From the NCBI GenBank assembly GCA_964057225.1, contig OZ059896.1, positions 9,548,001-9,612,000 on the forward strand: a DNA stretch of 64,000 nt, in the 5' to 3' direction. Below, piece by piece: positions 26,069-36,654 of the stretch. This DNA is from Auanema rhodensis. Lineage: Eukaryota > Nematoda > Chromadorea > Rhabditida > Rhabditidae. A program made the translations under genes and the position numbers. The first letter of the stretch is position 1. Each line of letters opens with the position of its first letter. Under the pieces are notes generated by a model that was given only the letters and a program-made list of their open reading frames with translations, was not told where the DNA came from and did not search any database.

Positions 26069-27370
26069 CTATAGGTGGTGATGGGTTTGTTTCTTTGAGT
26101 GTGACTACACTGAACAGTTAAATTACAGAATATCAATGTAAAACATTAAAAATGCTGTATTGAATGCTAATATGGAAGAAAACATAATGAACGTGTAATC
26201 TCTTAAAGTTTAAAATACAATATGTTGTTTCATTGGAAAATACGGTCAGTGCTAGAGTTATCATCATTAGAATACAGAGTTATATTAAAAATACTTAAAT
26301 AAATAAGAAATAAGGAAGTAAGAGTGATAGAATTTTAAAAAATTAATCTTTTATATAGTATGAATATAGAATATTTAAGACTTTTGGATAGTTTTGATGT
26401 TGTTCAAATGGTATTTGAATTCATTAACATCTTCGTCTACATGATGAAGTTCGCTAAACATCATCGGGGCGGCGCTGTTAAAGTTCGAAATGAAGATCTA
26501 TGTTTGACAAAAATGATAGAAACAAGCGGAAATTAACAAGATTTCTAAGTTCGAAATATAATTCTTTCAAATCATATGATGAGAATTTATCATTATTTTA
26601 AAAAATATTTTTTTTGGAAGAAAAAGAAATGATCACAAGTATAGTTCACCTTTTTCTTGTTTCAATTATCAAACAAGATCAAAACTTATGAAACAAAAAA
26701 AAAATTTTTTTCTTGTTATATAACAGTATACTAAGCTTGATACAACATAAAGTTTTTATGTTAATAATAGGGGCAAAATTGGATAGACAGCGAATTGAAC
26801 ACTTTTCGTCTAACCTGTTTTCATTTGACTGATTGTACTGATCGATTGGTATTAATGTTATAAGCTTATGATGATTAAACAACGTAAAACTACATTAATT
26901 TGATTTTAATAGTTTCAAATGATCAAAAGAAAAAAATGCTGAAATTTATAAAAAAAAAAGAAAAAATATGATACATTATATGTGAACTAATAGTATAATA
27001 TATAAGAAATGATTGTCAGTAAAGGGAACAAAATGACAATGTTCAATTCCATCTGATGAGGTTGATGATGGTTGATTACGTATGTGACACTCATGTTATT
27101 AGTTATTCCCGTAAGCAGATTAAACTAGTCGTGTTGACGCATTTCGTACCATAATACTTCAAAATGATCTCATATACATATACAGTTAAAACTTGAAACT
27201 GTCTTGAATAATACCTGTTACCTACATACATGCATCTTTTATTCTATCAAATTTTTCTTTTTTTTTATTTAGAAATGAAATAATTTTGATTCTTTGATAA
27301 ACAATTTATTATTATTTAATTTTTATTTCTGTTTTTTGTTCTTTTCTTTCTTGAGAAAAAAAATATATTT

Positions 27371-27401
27371 AATAACAATAATAATAATAATAATAATAAT
27401 A
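27371..27401. repeat. (AAT)n microsatellite
   Basis: About ten AAT/ATA units, 50 nt downstream of the chemoreceptor stop codon. Confidence 0.9.
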
Positions 27402-27449
27402 GACAATTCATTGATAATTTAAATAGTTTCAATATTATTCTGAAAATTA

Positions 27450-29646
27450 TTAATTTACTTGCCAATGAAGTAACTTTAAAATAAATTTGCGATATGGAGT
27501 AATAAAATATAAACTAGTTAAGGTACTACATAAAGGATAAAGTATAAATGTACAAGTTGTTATAATTAAAAATAAGGAATCATATTTGAAATCAAGAAAG
27601 AAAATATTTGAAAATAACAATATTAGACCATATGCAAGACCAGGTGCCATCATAGCACACATTGGATATAAAGCCTAAGATTAGGTTTATAATATATTCA
27701 AAGATCAGTAAAACGTACTTGTATTAGCAGCATATATGACATATTAAGTTGAAGTTTGCGAGTTTTTGGAGATATATATGTGTAATTTTCTTTAACTTTT
27801 TTGAAACAAAGAACAGGTATAGTGATATTAACTACACAAAACAATGAAAGCCCTATCAAGACTAATAATACTGGAATAATAAAAAAACATAGTATTTGAG
27901 AAAAAAGCAAAAGAATAATTTACCTATAATTTGATTTTGTATTATAGTAAGATCAGTTCCAGTTAAATAATATTGCGTATCATTCTGATAAAAATCTAAT
28001 AAGTGAGATTTACCTATTGAATAAGCATATTCACGAATTGCCTTTAAGAATATATATTTTAAAACAAGAATATTAAATAAAATATTAACTGAGCTATCAT
28101 ATAGCGCAAAATAAACCAGGTTAATAAGTATAGTAAAGATAACTAAATTAGTTCCAATTGTTATTAGGACTCCCCTTAAAATTAACAAATCATTGAACAT
28201 ATTTAAAATATTTAATATACAGTCCTGTGCGATGAAGGTTGCTTCTCAGACAAACTACAAAAAATCAGAAAAAATATATTTTGAGTGTTAAAAAATGATA
28301 ATGAATTTAGAAAAAATTAAAAAAAAAAAAAAAAAAAATACAACGTAATAAGCAGACTTCAAAGCTATTTTTACATGATAATGGCTTTCCAATACACAAT
28401 ACAACAATCAAAAAATCATGCTTAAAAGTAGTTTCTGAAGTCTCCGAAATTTTCATAAACTGCTTCAAGCCTTCTTTCATGAATTTCAGAAGTTTCATCA
28501 AGATTTCAGGAATACTTTTTCCATAGAATGTTAGGAGTACACTGAACGTCAATTTTTCTTTTAAATGGTAGAATTTGGTTGTACGTCAACCAAGTTTTCT
28601 TCATAGATATTCAGTAAGATTCAGATGCTGAAGCTTACTTGTTTGAAGCTTTGCCATAGGAAAAACTTAGTTAGTGATCGAGCTTTGTGCTGAGAATCAT
28701 TTAAAAATATTTCTAATGAATTAACATGTTCCTAATCTCAAATTTTGTTATATTAAGATGAATTATTCAAAATAGTTAAAAAACACTAAATTTCCTTATA
28801 AATTTAGAAAACAATATTGAAATCAGTTTTAGTTATATTAACATATATTTTGACTGAATATAAACTATATGAACTCGCAAAATTTTTGAAATTAAAAAAA
28901 AATTTGTTTTTGTAGTTTGAAGGGGTTTTCTGGGGCCTCTAACATAGGGGTGTCCCAACTATTTCGCACAGGACTGTATATATGTGTATTATTTAAATTT
29001 TGCAATAACTTATTAATATATAATAATTAATTTGTTTTATTAATATTACATTATTTGAAAACGTACTGAACACTGAAAAATAAATCCAGCATTTTCTGAT
29101 CGTCGGTCAAAAAAAAATATCTCAAGAATGCGCAATCATTCAATGCTGTGAAGCAACTCGTGCCAAGAACAAAGACAATTATAAGCTAAATGAAAAAAAT
29201 TTTGGTATAAACGAAATAATATCAAAAATATTTTATAGTATTATACCATAGAATCGCATGCTCCTTGAGAAGATCCTGACAACCCTCTACATGCTACAAC
29301 AGGCAGTGGCAATAATAAGTCTGGGAATAAAATTTGTAGCGAACATGAAAACATAAGTTCGCAACACTTAAAACTTTAGATATTATAAGAATAATAAATA
29401 TAAAATCATACAGCTAGTCGAAGAAGAACTACTTTATACTGCTTAATTTCTTTATTAGATTGTGTAAGAATAACAAAAATCCAAAACATTGTCGATAATT
29501 CAATAGTATATAACATAACTGAGTAAACTCTCAATGGTGTATGATAAATTTCTTCTAAAAAAACGAAATAAGAAATGCTGATAAACACATAAAAATGCAA
29601 AAAAAAACTTTCAAAAATCACCTTTGGCCTCCAGGAAATCGGACAT
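27450..29646 (-). CDS. Nematode serpentine chemoreceptor (7TM, STR/SRD-like), 344 residues
   Basis: Seven exons: 29622-29646, 29412-29554, 29247-29366, 29067-29185, 27924-28174, 27719-27870 and 27450-27674. The product has seven hydrophobic stretches and no signal peptide. It has a polar Asn/Lys/Tyr loop after TM1 (QSNKEIKQYKVVLLRLA), a basic loop before TM6 (KTRKLQLNMSYMLLIQ) and a TM7 end of YPLCSTLTSLYFITPYRKFI, where the closing PYR resembles SRD/STR receptors. Such receptors act in sensory cilia to detect small molecules. I cannot assign the exact subfamily. The fourth intron is enlarged to about 0.9 kb by a transposon. Its donor is best taken as CA|GTACGT, which keeps frame with the acceptor TTTTAAG. 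A candidate acceptor ATTAG lies 5 nt before the ATG. Confidence 0.85.
28220..28976. mobile_element. Tc1/mariner-like non-autonomous element in a chemoreceptor intron
   Basis: Perfect 13-bp terminal inverted repeats CAGTCCTGTGCGA / TCGCACAGGACTG bound a 757-bp element, flanked on both sides by TA, the Tc1/mariner target duplication. The termini resemble those of Tc1-family elements. Inside there is no intact transposase, only an 81-codon minus-strand frame and a run of about 20 A. The element lies wholly inside the fourth intron of the serpentine receptor gene, and the reconstructed exons on both sides stay in frame, so splicing should remove it. Confidence 0.88.
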
Positions 29647-29651
29647 ATCGC

Positions 29652-29657
29652 CTAATT
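29652..29657 (-). promoter_or_regulatory. Candidate trans-splice acceptor 5 nt upstream of the chemoreceptor ATG
   Basis: AATTAG followed by GCGAT and then the start codon. It is weaker than the TTTCAG consensus but correctly placed for leader addition. Confidence 0.3.
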
Positions 29658-30120
29658 GAATTCAATGAATTTAAACTAAAATGATTAATGATTGTTCATA
29701 TTAAAAAAACAAAAAGAGATTACATCCACATTCAAAAAAGAGAGGGAAAAAGTAATGAGTAAGTAGGTGAGGAAACTCAAATTGAGTGTGTTGCTTCTCG
29801 AATTTAGCAACAAATGTAAATGCTCGAAGAAAAAAAAACCTTTATCGTAAGATTTTTCGTGATTTTCATTGTTATATTATTTAAAAAACTACAAATCAAC
29901 GTAAAATACTATGCAAAAACGAACAAATACGTTTGTTTTCCAAGAAATTCAGCAAAAAAACTACGTATAAAGAGAAATATAATGATTAGAAGCAAAATAT
30001 ATAATAATATTTACCTATATTTGTACAGATGAGTGATTTTATCTGATTAATTAGTATAACAAATCACCGAATTCAACTATTTTTTTTTAACTTTGCAAGG
30101 ATATAACGTGATCACAAATA

Positions 30121-30632
30121 ATACAACGTAATAAGCAGACTTCAAAGCTATTTTTACATGATAATGGCTTTCCAATACACAATACAACAATCAAAAAATC
30201 ATGCTTAAAAGTAGTTTCTGAAGTCTCCGAAATTTTCATAAACTGCTTCAAGCCTTCTTTCATGAATTTCAGAAGTTTCATCAAGATTTCAGGAATATTT
30301 TTTCCATAGAATGTTAGGAGTACACTGAACGTCAATTTTTCTTTTAAATGGTAGAATTTGGTTGTACGTCAACCAAGTTTTCTTCATAGATATTCAGTAA
30401 GATTCAGATACTGAAGCTTACTTGTTTGAAGCTTTGCCATAGGTAAAACTTAGTTAGTGATCGAGCTTTGTGCTGAGAATCATTTAAAAATATTTTTTAA
30501 TGAATTAACATGTTCCTAATCTCAAATTTTGTTATATTAAGATGAATTATTCAAAATAGTTAAAAAACACTAAATTTCCTTATGAATTTAGAAAACAATA
30601 TTGAAATCAGTTTTAGTTATATTAACATATAT
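30121..30632. mobile_element. Truncated second copy of the Tc1-like element
   Basis: This matches 28338-28848 in the same orientation with only about half a dozen differences by eye (roughly 99 percent). Both terminal inverted repeats are missing. The right break falls exactly at a run of nine C, the left at GTGATCACAAATA. High identity indicates a recent origin or gene conversion with the intronic copy. Confidence 0.88.
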
Positions 30633-30712
30633 CCCCCCCCCTATATGGGGGTAGCTATAATAAGTATAATAAACTTGAATATATTATGATATAAAAATTG
30701 AATCATTGCCGG

Positions 30713-30871
30713 CTTCGTACTGAAGCTGATGCCATTCAATTCTTGCAAGAGAAAGGTATAGTCTTTGAGACTAACGAATATGAGCGATGTTAACGACAAA
30801 TGAGTCTTTCTTCTGGTCGAAATAAGTGGACATGTACCATATAAGACTCGTATCTCATATAGGTATCACAT
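30713..30871 (+). pseudogene. Decayed transposase fragment, Merlin/ISXO2-like zinc-ribbon end
   Basis: The frame from 30713 encodes RTEADAIQFLQEKGIVFE, then a Cys codon, a stop, RQMSLSSGRNKWTCTI, a second stop and DSYLI. This resembles the start of IS1595/Merlin (DDE_Tnp_IS1595) transposases: an A-I-x-F-L-Q-E-x-G helix, then a Cys zinc ribbon with (R)xMxL...WxC. Two in-frame stops and a missing second Cys show it is dead. The assignment rests on motif memory only. Confidence 0.45.
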
Positions 30872-31202
30872 TTTAATAAAAGTAAGTGCCTAACGGCAAA
30901 AGGGGCGGGGCTTAAAACGGAGGGTATAGAAACGTAAAAAGCGCCAAAAAAGTTAACTTATATGATATATCTAAATCAATATAATCACAAATTCTTAATA
31001 GAGACAGTTCAGATCAGATTTATGGGAACCATACTTTAGTGCATACAATTAAACTACAAATAATCGATTATTCAAGTCAGAAGTTGTATAATCACAGTAA
31101 TTCTTTCATTAATGCGTAAATCTACAACCATTTTATAGAACTTTCTTTATGTCACTTAGTTGTTACATACAAATCTTTGTTATAGGGTGTTGGAAAAGAG
31201 AT

Positions 31203-32426
31203 ATGAATAATCAAAAACGAAAAATTGATTTTATGAATCTTCCATTCAGATTTAGGAAGGCAATAATTTCTAAAGTTGCTTCAATCATTGTTCCATTTAT
31301 TATTTATTTTTTGTAGTGTTCTTTGGTATCCTGGAGTCGACTTATGAGAACATCGAAACATATAGATAAATGCCATTTCTCATCAAATAAGAGCTTACAT
31401 CTTTACGATAATCGTGTTCTATGGTGTATAAATGTAATTTCTCATTTTATTAATATTTTAAATTTAAATTTTATAATTTCAGGACATCTGGTTTCTAAGA
31501 AATCCCAACTTATTTAATGTTCCATCCTTTGAAGAGGTCTTAGCTGCCCGACAATTTAAAAATGAACAACTTACTGCAATTACCATTCATGTTCCTAGAA
31601 TTTGCATGAAGGTTTTTACAGTTTCTAACTTCAATACTATTTTTTTTTCAGATTAAAATGAGAGAATATTGTTTTAGCTTAGTTTCTAAAATATCTTCAT
31701 TGGGTGTAAGAACTGAGATTGTACATATTTGGGAATATCCTAAAATCGAGCTGCCACAGATGGAAAATTTTATTAATGTAAGAATTATCGTCATATAGTG
31801 ATATTTTAAAACATTTATTTTGAGATATGTGAAGCATCATCACTATGGACTGGCATCAACTTTACAGCTCAAAAATCTCTGCTGTGCATGCCCGTGATTT
31901 CGAAGGTTTAACCGAATGAAGACGTATTTATAATTGAGTAATTTAAATTTAAGATGAATTACTTGTATCTTCCTAACACAAGAATTGATGGCAAAACATT
32001 TTTACAACTTCGAAATCCAGTTATAGATGTTGATGCGACGAATATTTCCGGCTTGTCTCTTCTGCAATGGTTCAAGGTTTCAAACTTTTATTAATCATAT
32101 TATAACAAAGAAAAACTATTTTTTAGGAAATTCGTAACGGATACAGAATTATTCGTTATACCAAATTTAATAGATTATCCAGAAGAAAATGTGATGTATT
32201 ATTACGAAAGTTTGGAAGTGAAACAGCACTCGACTGGAAGTACAATAATTTCAACATAGAAAATAGTTATAAAAGATGTGCATGGTTTGCTGCAAATTGC
32301 AGATTATATCAATCAGAAGATATTAACAAACGTCAGTTATATTATTTTGTTTTAGACGATTTTTTTCTTAATGAGCTTCATGTATCTATTCTAACAGAAA
32401 GCCCTGATATTCGTGTCGATTACTAA
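31203..32426 (+). CDS. F-box-like nematode protein, 315 residues
   Basis: Seven exons: 31203-31274, 31317-31433, 31483-31611, 31652-31777, 31825-31905, 31954-32076 and 32127-32426. The N-terminus (FMNLPFRFRKAIISK, then CSLVSWSRLMRTSKHI) fits the F-box pattern of LP, a basic helix, and a W/L segment ending in TSK. The remainder alternates short beta-like and leucine-rich pieces (for example LSLLQWFKEIRNGY, residues 207-220), as in the large nematode F-box families that pair with Skp1 in ubiquitin ligases. An alternative first intron of 27 nt (31290-31316) would keep SVASII-type residues, but the 42-nt version gives a better F-box. The exact family (FBA, FTH or other) cannot be told by eye. Confidence 0.6.
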
Positions 32427-32629
32427 GACACAACCCAAATTTCATATTAACATACTTCGCAAAAGAAAATATAATTATTTTTCTTCATCCTCATTTTCAT
32501 CCTTTTTAATTAAGAATTGTATTTTTAGATGAAAAAATTCTCAGCTTTTTGAAAGCATAGATGTTCTATTCGCATAACCTCTGTTTTAACATATTTTTGT
32601 ACAGTTTTTGAATTGTTTGTTAATTCAAT

Positions 32630-32635
32630 AATAAA
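32630..32635 (+). terminator. AATAAA polyadenylation signal
   Basis: About 205 nt after the stop of the F-box-like gene. The convergent lectin gene ends at 32681, so the two transcripts may overlap at their 3' ends. Confidence 0.5.
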
Positions 32636-32680
32636 ATATAAGAGGTTAAGTTTAAACTGTTTTATATGAATTCAACTAAT

Positions 32681-33409
32681 TTAATAATTTGGCTTCTTCT
32701 TGCAAACAAATTTTCTCATGTGCACATCACACTCAACGTTAGTCCACTCTCCTTTAGTATTTCTTTTGTTTCCTAAATCATCTTGGAGCAACTGAAAAAG
32801 TTTCGAAAGTAAAGGTAACTCTTTAATATTCTATCAGAACTTACAGAAACACAATCTTGCTTGTTAACTCTTCGTGGATCTCCTTTCATCCATTGCTGAT
32901 AAGCATTTGAACTACCGTCGGTCCATTTCCAGTTATTGCCCTGTTAGACTCAAAAATTAAACAGACGATTAAGGCAAGTACCGAAAAATGCATTCCAATC
33001 CAAGTCATATCAATAGCTCTTTGCTTCTCTCCGGTCTCAGTTAAAGCTTAACATGCTCAAATAAATACAAAAACAAATATTGTTTCATACCTAAGACAAA
33101 GTTATTTTCGAAGTTGTTATGAATTGAAGTTAAATGTCCTCCCAAGTTTACGCAGTTGGCTTCAGCTCCATCAAAGTCAAGACCATCTCCAGCCTAAATA
33201 CTTGTTGTTTCTTCCAATTCACTCTACTAAACTAACAAAGTAGCATGAGTTTGTCATTTGAAAGTATGTCCAATATTCATCACATTGACCGCCCGCTAGA
33301 ATATTCAAAATATATTTGAAACATTTTTTCACTTTATTCACTCACCAGCGACTTGTGTGGCTGTGAAAGCCAGAGCTAACCCACAAAGTAACAAAAATTG
33401 TCTATTCAT
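32681..33409 (-). CDS. Secreted C-type lectin domain protein, 165 residues
   Basis: Six exons: 33346-33409, 33237-33295, 33193-33091, 32982-33046, 32845-32940 and 32681-32791. A signal peptide (MNRQFLLLCGLALAFTATQVAG) leads into one complete C-type lectin domain. The Cys pattern is intact: C-DEYW, SCYF, AEANC-VNLGGHLTSIHN, a WIGMH core, KQDC-VSL, VEC-DVHMRKFVC. The carbohydrate/Ca2+ tripeptide EPN or QPD is replaced by DPR (WMKGDPRR), and the later WND reads WTN, so canonical Ca2+-dependent sugar binding is doubtful. Nematode clec genes of this size are often secreted from the intestine in response to microbes (family knowledge). The ATG is preceded directly by TTTATAG. Confidence 0.94.
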
Positions 33410-33415
33410 CTATAA
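33410..33415 (-). promoter_or_regulatory. Candidate trans-splice acceptor abutting the lectin ATG
   Basis: TTATAG touches the start codon after a T/A-rich stretch, as for the pseudokinase and NDUFA5 genes. Confidence 0.45.
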
Positions 33416-36400
33416 AATATTAAAAAAAAACATTTGTTCATGTTTTCATATGAAATAGCTATGTACATAATAAAACAGAATAAATTTTAACTAATGACAG
33501 ACAGGATGTCATATGTAAAAAGCGTCCGAAACAGTTGTGCACTAGTACCATTCCTTTTCTTATATAAGAATGATAACTTTTATTATATTTTTATCGAAAA
33601 GCCACGTATTTATAGATATTAAATACTTTATCGTTAACTATATGTATATTTATTGCTTTCCATGAGTTTCTCAATTGGAATGATTATTTGGTGTTGGTTT
33701 TTGTCTCTGATTCCGTTCCTGTTGGCTCATCTTCGCTACTGTCTGTTATCTACGAAAGGACATCAACAATTCGATTTCTTAAATAATATCTATAACTCCC
33801 CTTAATTCAACAAGATGACAGACTTATATATTTATTGATCTGAATTTCGTTGTTTTGTTTATATGTTTCTACTTCAAACTTCATAAAATGTTCTTCCTTT
33901 TCTATTGATTGTAACAGTTTGTATCTTATCAATTGAGCATTATTTGTCATTCAAAAGATTAAGTACAGACTTTTAAAATCATAAGGATTAGAAGGGATAA
34001 ATATACACATAGTTTATATGTATATCTATATTTTAAATTATTAATTTGTTTTTTTATATATATTTTACTATGATATCTTTGAATTTGTCTGAAAGCGTAA
34101 GTAGATTCAGTTATTGTTGTTTGTATTTTCATAATACATATCTTATAAATATAATTTTTATCTTCATTAAAATAAAATATTGATATTGTAAAATATGTTC
34201 AAAAATTGCTTCTCCCGGATCCAAAATTTCTGTTTGAATTTGAATTATTGGAAATCAACAATTTCATTTTGAATAGGAGTATATACCATGTCAAACAATG
34301 TTGAACCAGAAGGATGTTAATTTCAGGCTATTTCGATATGATTATTCAGCTGTACTTGTTCAGCACAAACTATTCTAAACTAAATGAGATATTACTTTTA
34401 TATAATCTTCTAGTGTTATCTCAGTATCAAAATAAATTCATTTTAAAAATTTTTATCATTCTCATTTTATGAAGTTGATTTTTCAGTTTTAATTTTTGGA
34501 ATTTGAGTTATTTAATTTTTTCAACGCTTTCCTATCTTACCTTTTATGTACTGCGACTCATTTTATTATCTCGTGGTTTGTAGCTTCTCACTAGAAGTGG
34601 TGAAACACTTGACCAATATACTGAATTTAGAGCTTCTTGTGATTCTGTTGTTAAAAATTATGAAGAACTCTTACTCATTAGGAATTAGATTTATTAGAAC
34701 TGGAATGCTGAAGTGATCATTTAATGTTGCTTCCCCCATTGAAAAAACTGAAACTTATTTTGCTATGTCTTTGAGTTATTTACGTTGAATATACGAAAAG
34801 AATATAGGAAAAATGATCAAAACAGCTATTGAAAAAGTAATGAATGGTATAGATTATAAATCCTGACTAATGACCTTCTGTCTTTTTCTTCTATAGACCC
34901 CCTCTAAAATATGAAGTAGTTAGCATTCTCATGAATTTTAATGACTTAATTAGCAAACAATTATATATTATATATTTAGATATATATATAGATAGCCTTT
35001 CTAAATTTTTATGCAAATTGAGAACGAGAGAAAAGTGGTTTAACTCCTTATTCACGCTCTGATAATCATATAACGCTTATCACACAGTTTCATCTATGAT
35101 ACTCTCTCCCCATCAAAATAATAAAAATGATAGTTGAAATTTTCATTTATGAGCTATAATCATAATTTTCTTCTTTTACTTTTTTAATAATCGAATTCTT
35201 AGCTTTAGTCTATAGTTGACATTTTCTTATCTGAAATATATATAAAGTATCTTTGAACATTGTAAACCGGAAATATACGCAACAGGGGGTTCGATTATTT
35301 CACTTGAGATTATGCATTGGATAACTCTACATACATATGTTGGAGAATGAAAAGAACAAAGAAAGTGAAATTATTGAGGCATGATACATAGAAATAGCAC
35401 TTGAAAGCGTGAGTTTTCGCTGTGAAAAGATGTTCCAAAAACGAAAATGAATTTAAACTTTACTAAACGAAGATATTCACCGTGCGCCAATCAAAACTAG
35501 CTGTCTTACACTCGTTTACGTCCTCGTTTCTGCTTCTTCCAGCCTTGTAAGTTCCCTTTCTTGCGGCTTTTGCATTTCATTCTTCTTACATTATGTTTGG
35601 ACACATCGATCTCTTGTCCTCTCGCAAACTAACTTCCTTTTATAGTCAAGACGGGATGGCGGACTTGCTTGGACCAAAAAAATTCCGGCTCATCACGACA
35701 TCAACTTGTTATATATTCTCGTTCAGTTGAAATATCAGTTCGATCTATGTCCGATTTCGACCTCGCAGTACTTTTCTTTTAAATTACGAATGTTGCGTAC
35801 TTTTTGTTTTGTCTGCGAATTCACCAGAAATAGTATCTTCAACTGCTTTTTCTAATAGTATTTGCATTTTTAACTAGTTAATCCCATATTATTTGACATT
35901 AATGCTCTTATTCACAAAGTAACTTCAAGTTGGCTTACAAATATAGATGTAAACTTTCTTGAAGTAGCAGTTCATAGAAATTATGTTGGTCTCGTTTAGC
36001 TGATCTCATCGTCTTTAAGGCCAATGTAATAGACTGCGGTCTTTAGCCAGGGCTATCCTCGTTTGGTGTCAATTAGTGTTCTTTCAACGACGAATGTCAT
36101 AGTATTGCTAGGGTTTACATCCCTCTTGGATTTGATTTATTCTCGGATGCTGACAAGACAACCTCGCCTGGCTATTCTTCTGTCGTGTGTTTCAATCCAT
36201 CTTTCCAAATATTACACCTCACCATTGCCATTAACTTTCACTGAAAACAAAATTTTCAAAAATTAAAACTTAAAATAAACAAAATCATAATGCGAATATT
36301 ATCATAGAATTTCAGTTTTTCCAATGTTTTTTTAGCTCGTAAACTGATAAAAAGTGTTTATTATGACCTACTTTACAACGAATTACTTTAGACGCAAAAT

Positions 36401-36654
36401 GTTCTCAGCTGGCGAGGCCAACTTTAAAATGAACTTTCATTAGATATAAAATACCTTCAACTATGTTAAGTGACTTTAGCATTGGCCCAAAATCTCGGTA
36501 GAGCATGCCCAAGTGCTTCCTTCAAGTGACCTGTGTTTCACGTCTTTTATTTGCTCAAATTATCGTTTCCTGTGTATTGCTTCTTCAAAGTGCTACTTCA
36601 TGAATTTATTTTGTTTAGACACGAGTTTGGTGACTTCAGACCAAATGTTTTTCG
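33416..36654. other. Intergenic, T-rich on the + strand, no gene recognised
   Basis: A 3.2-kb gap between the divergent lectin and p190 RhoGAP genes; it should hold both promoters. A short open stretch after a good acceptor (34585-34690) and frames at 36063-36266 and 36513-36713 lack family signals and partner exons. Confidence 0.5.

Larger units (their letters stand above)
25305..27449. other. Intergenic, G-tract and AT-rich DNA, no gene
   Basis: About 2.1 kb between the transporter start and the chemoreceptor stop. It holds a purine-only G-tract (26046-26068) and an AAT array (27371-27401). Open frames here are short and low-complexity. The transporter promoter should lie in the left part. 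Confidence 0.5.
29647..31202. other. Intergenic with transposon remnants
   Basis: Between the divergent chemoreceptor and F-box-like genes. It holds the candidate acceptor at 29652, the truncated element copy (30121-30632), a nine-C run and CCCCC-TATAT-GGGGG hairpin (30637-30651) and the Merlin-like remnant (30713-30871). The remainder shows nothing recognisable. Confidence 0.6.

Noticed and set aside
28307-28552. 81-codon frame inside the Tc1-like element as a transposase
   Set aside because: No DDE/D motif or helix-turn-helix pattern; the copy at 30087-30335 is simply the same repeat, so conservation there is not selection.
34585-34690. Open stretch after a TTTGTAG acceptor in the lectin-p190 gap
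   Set aside because: Open in two frames with no downstream donor or partner exon.
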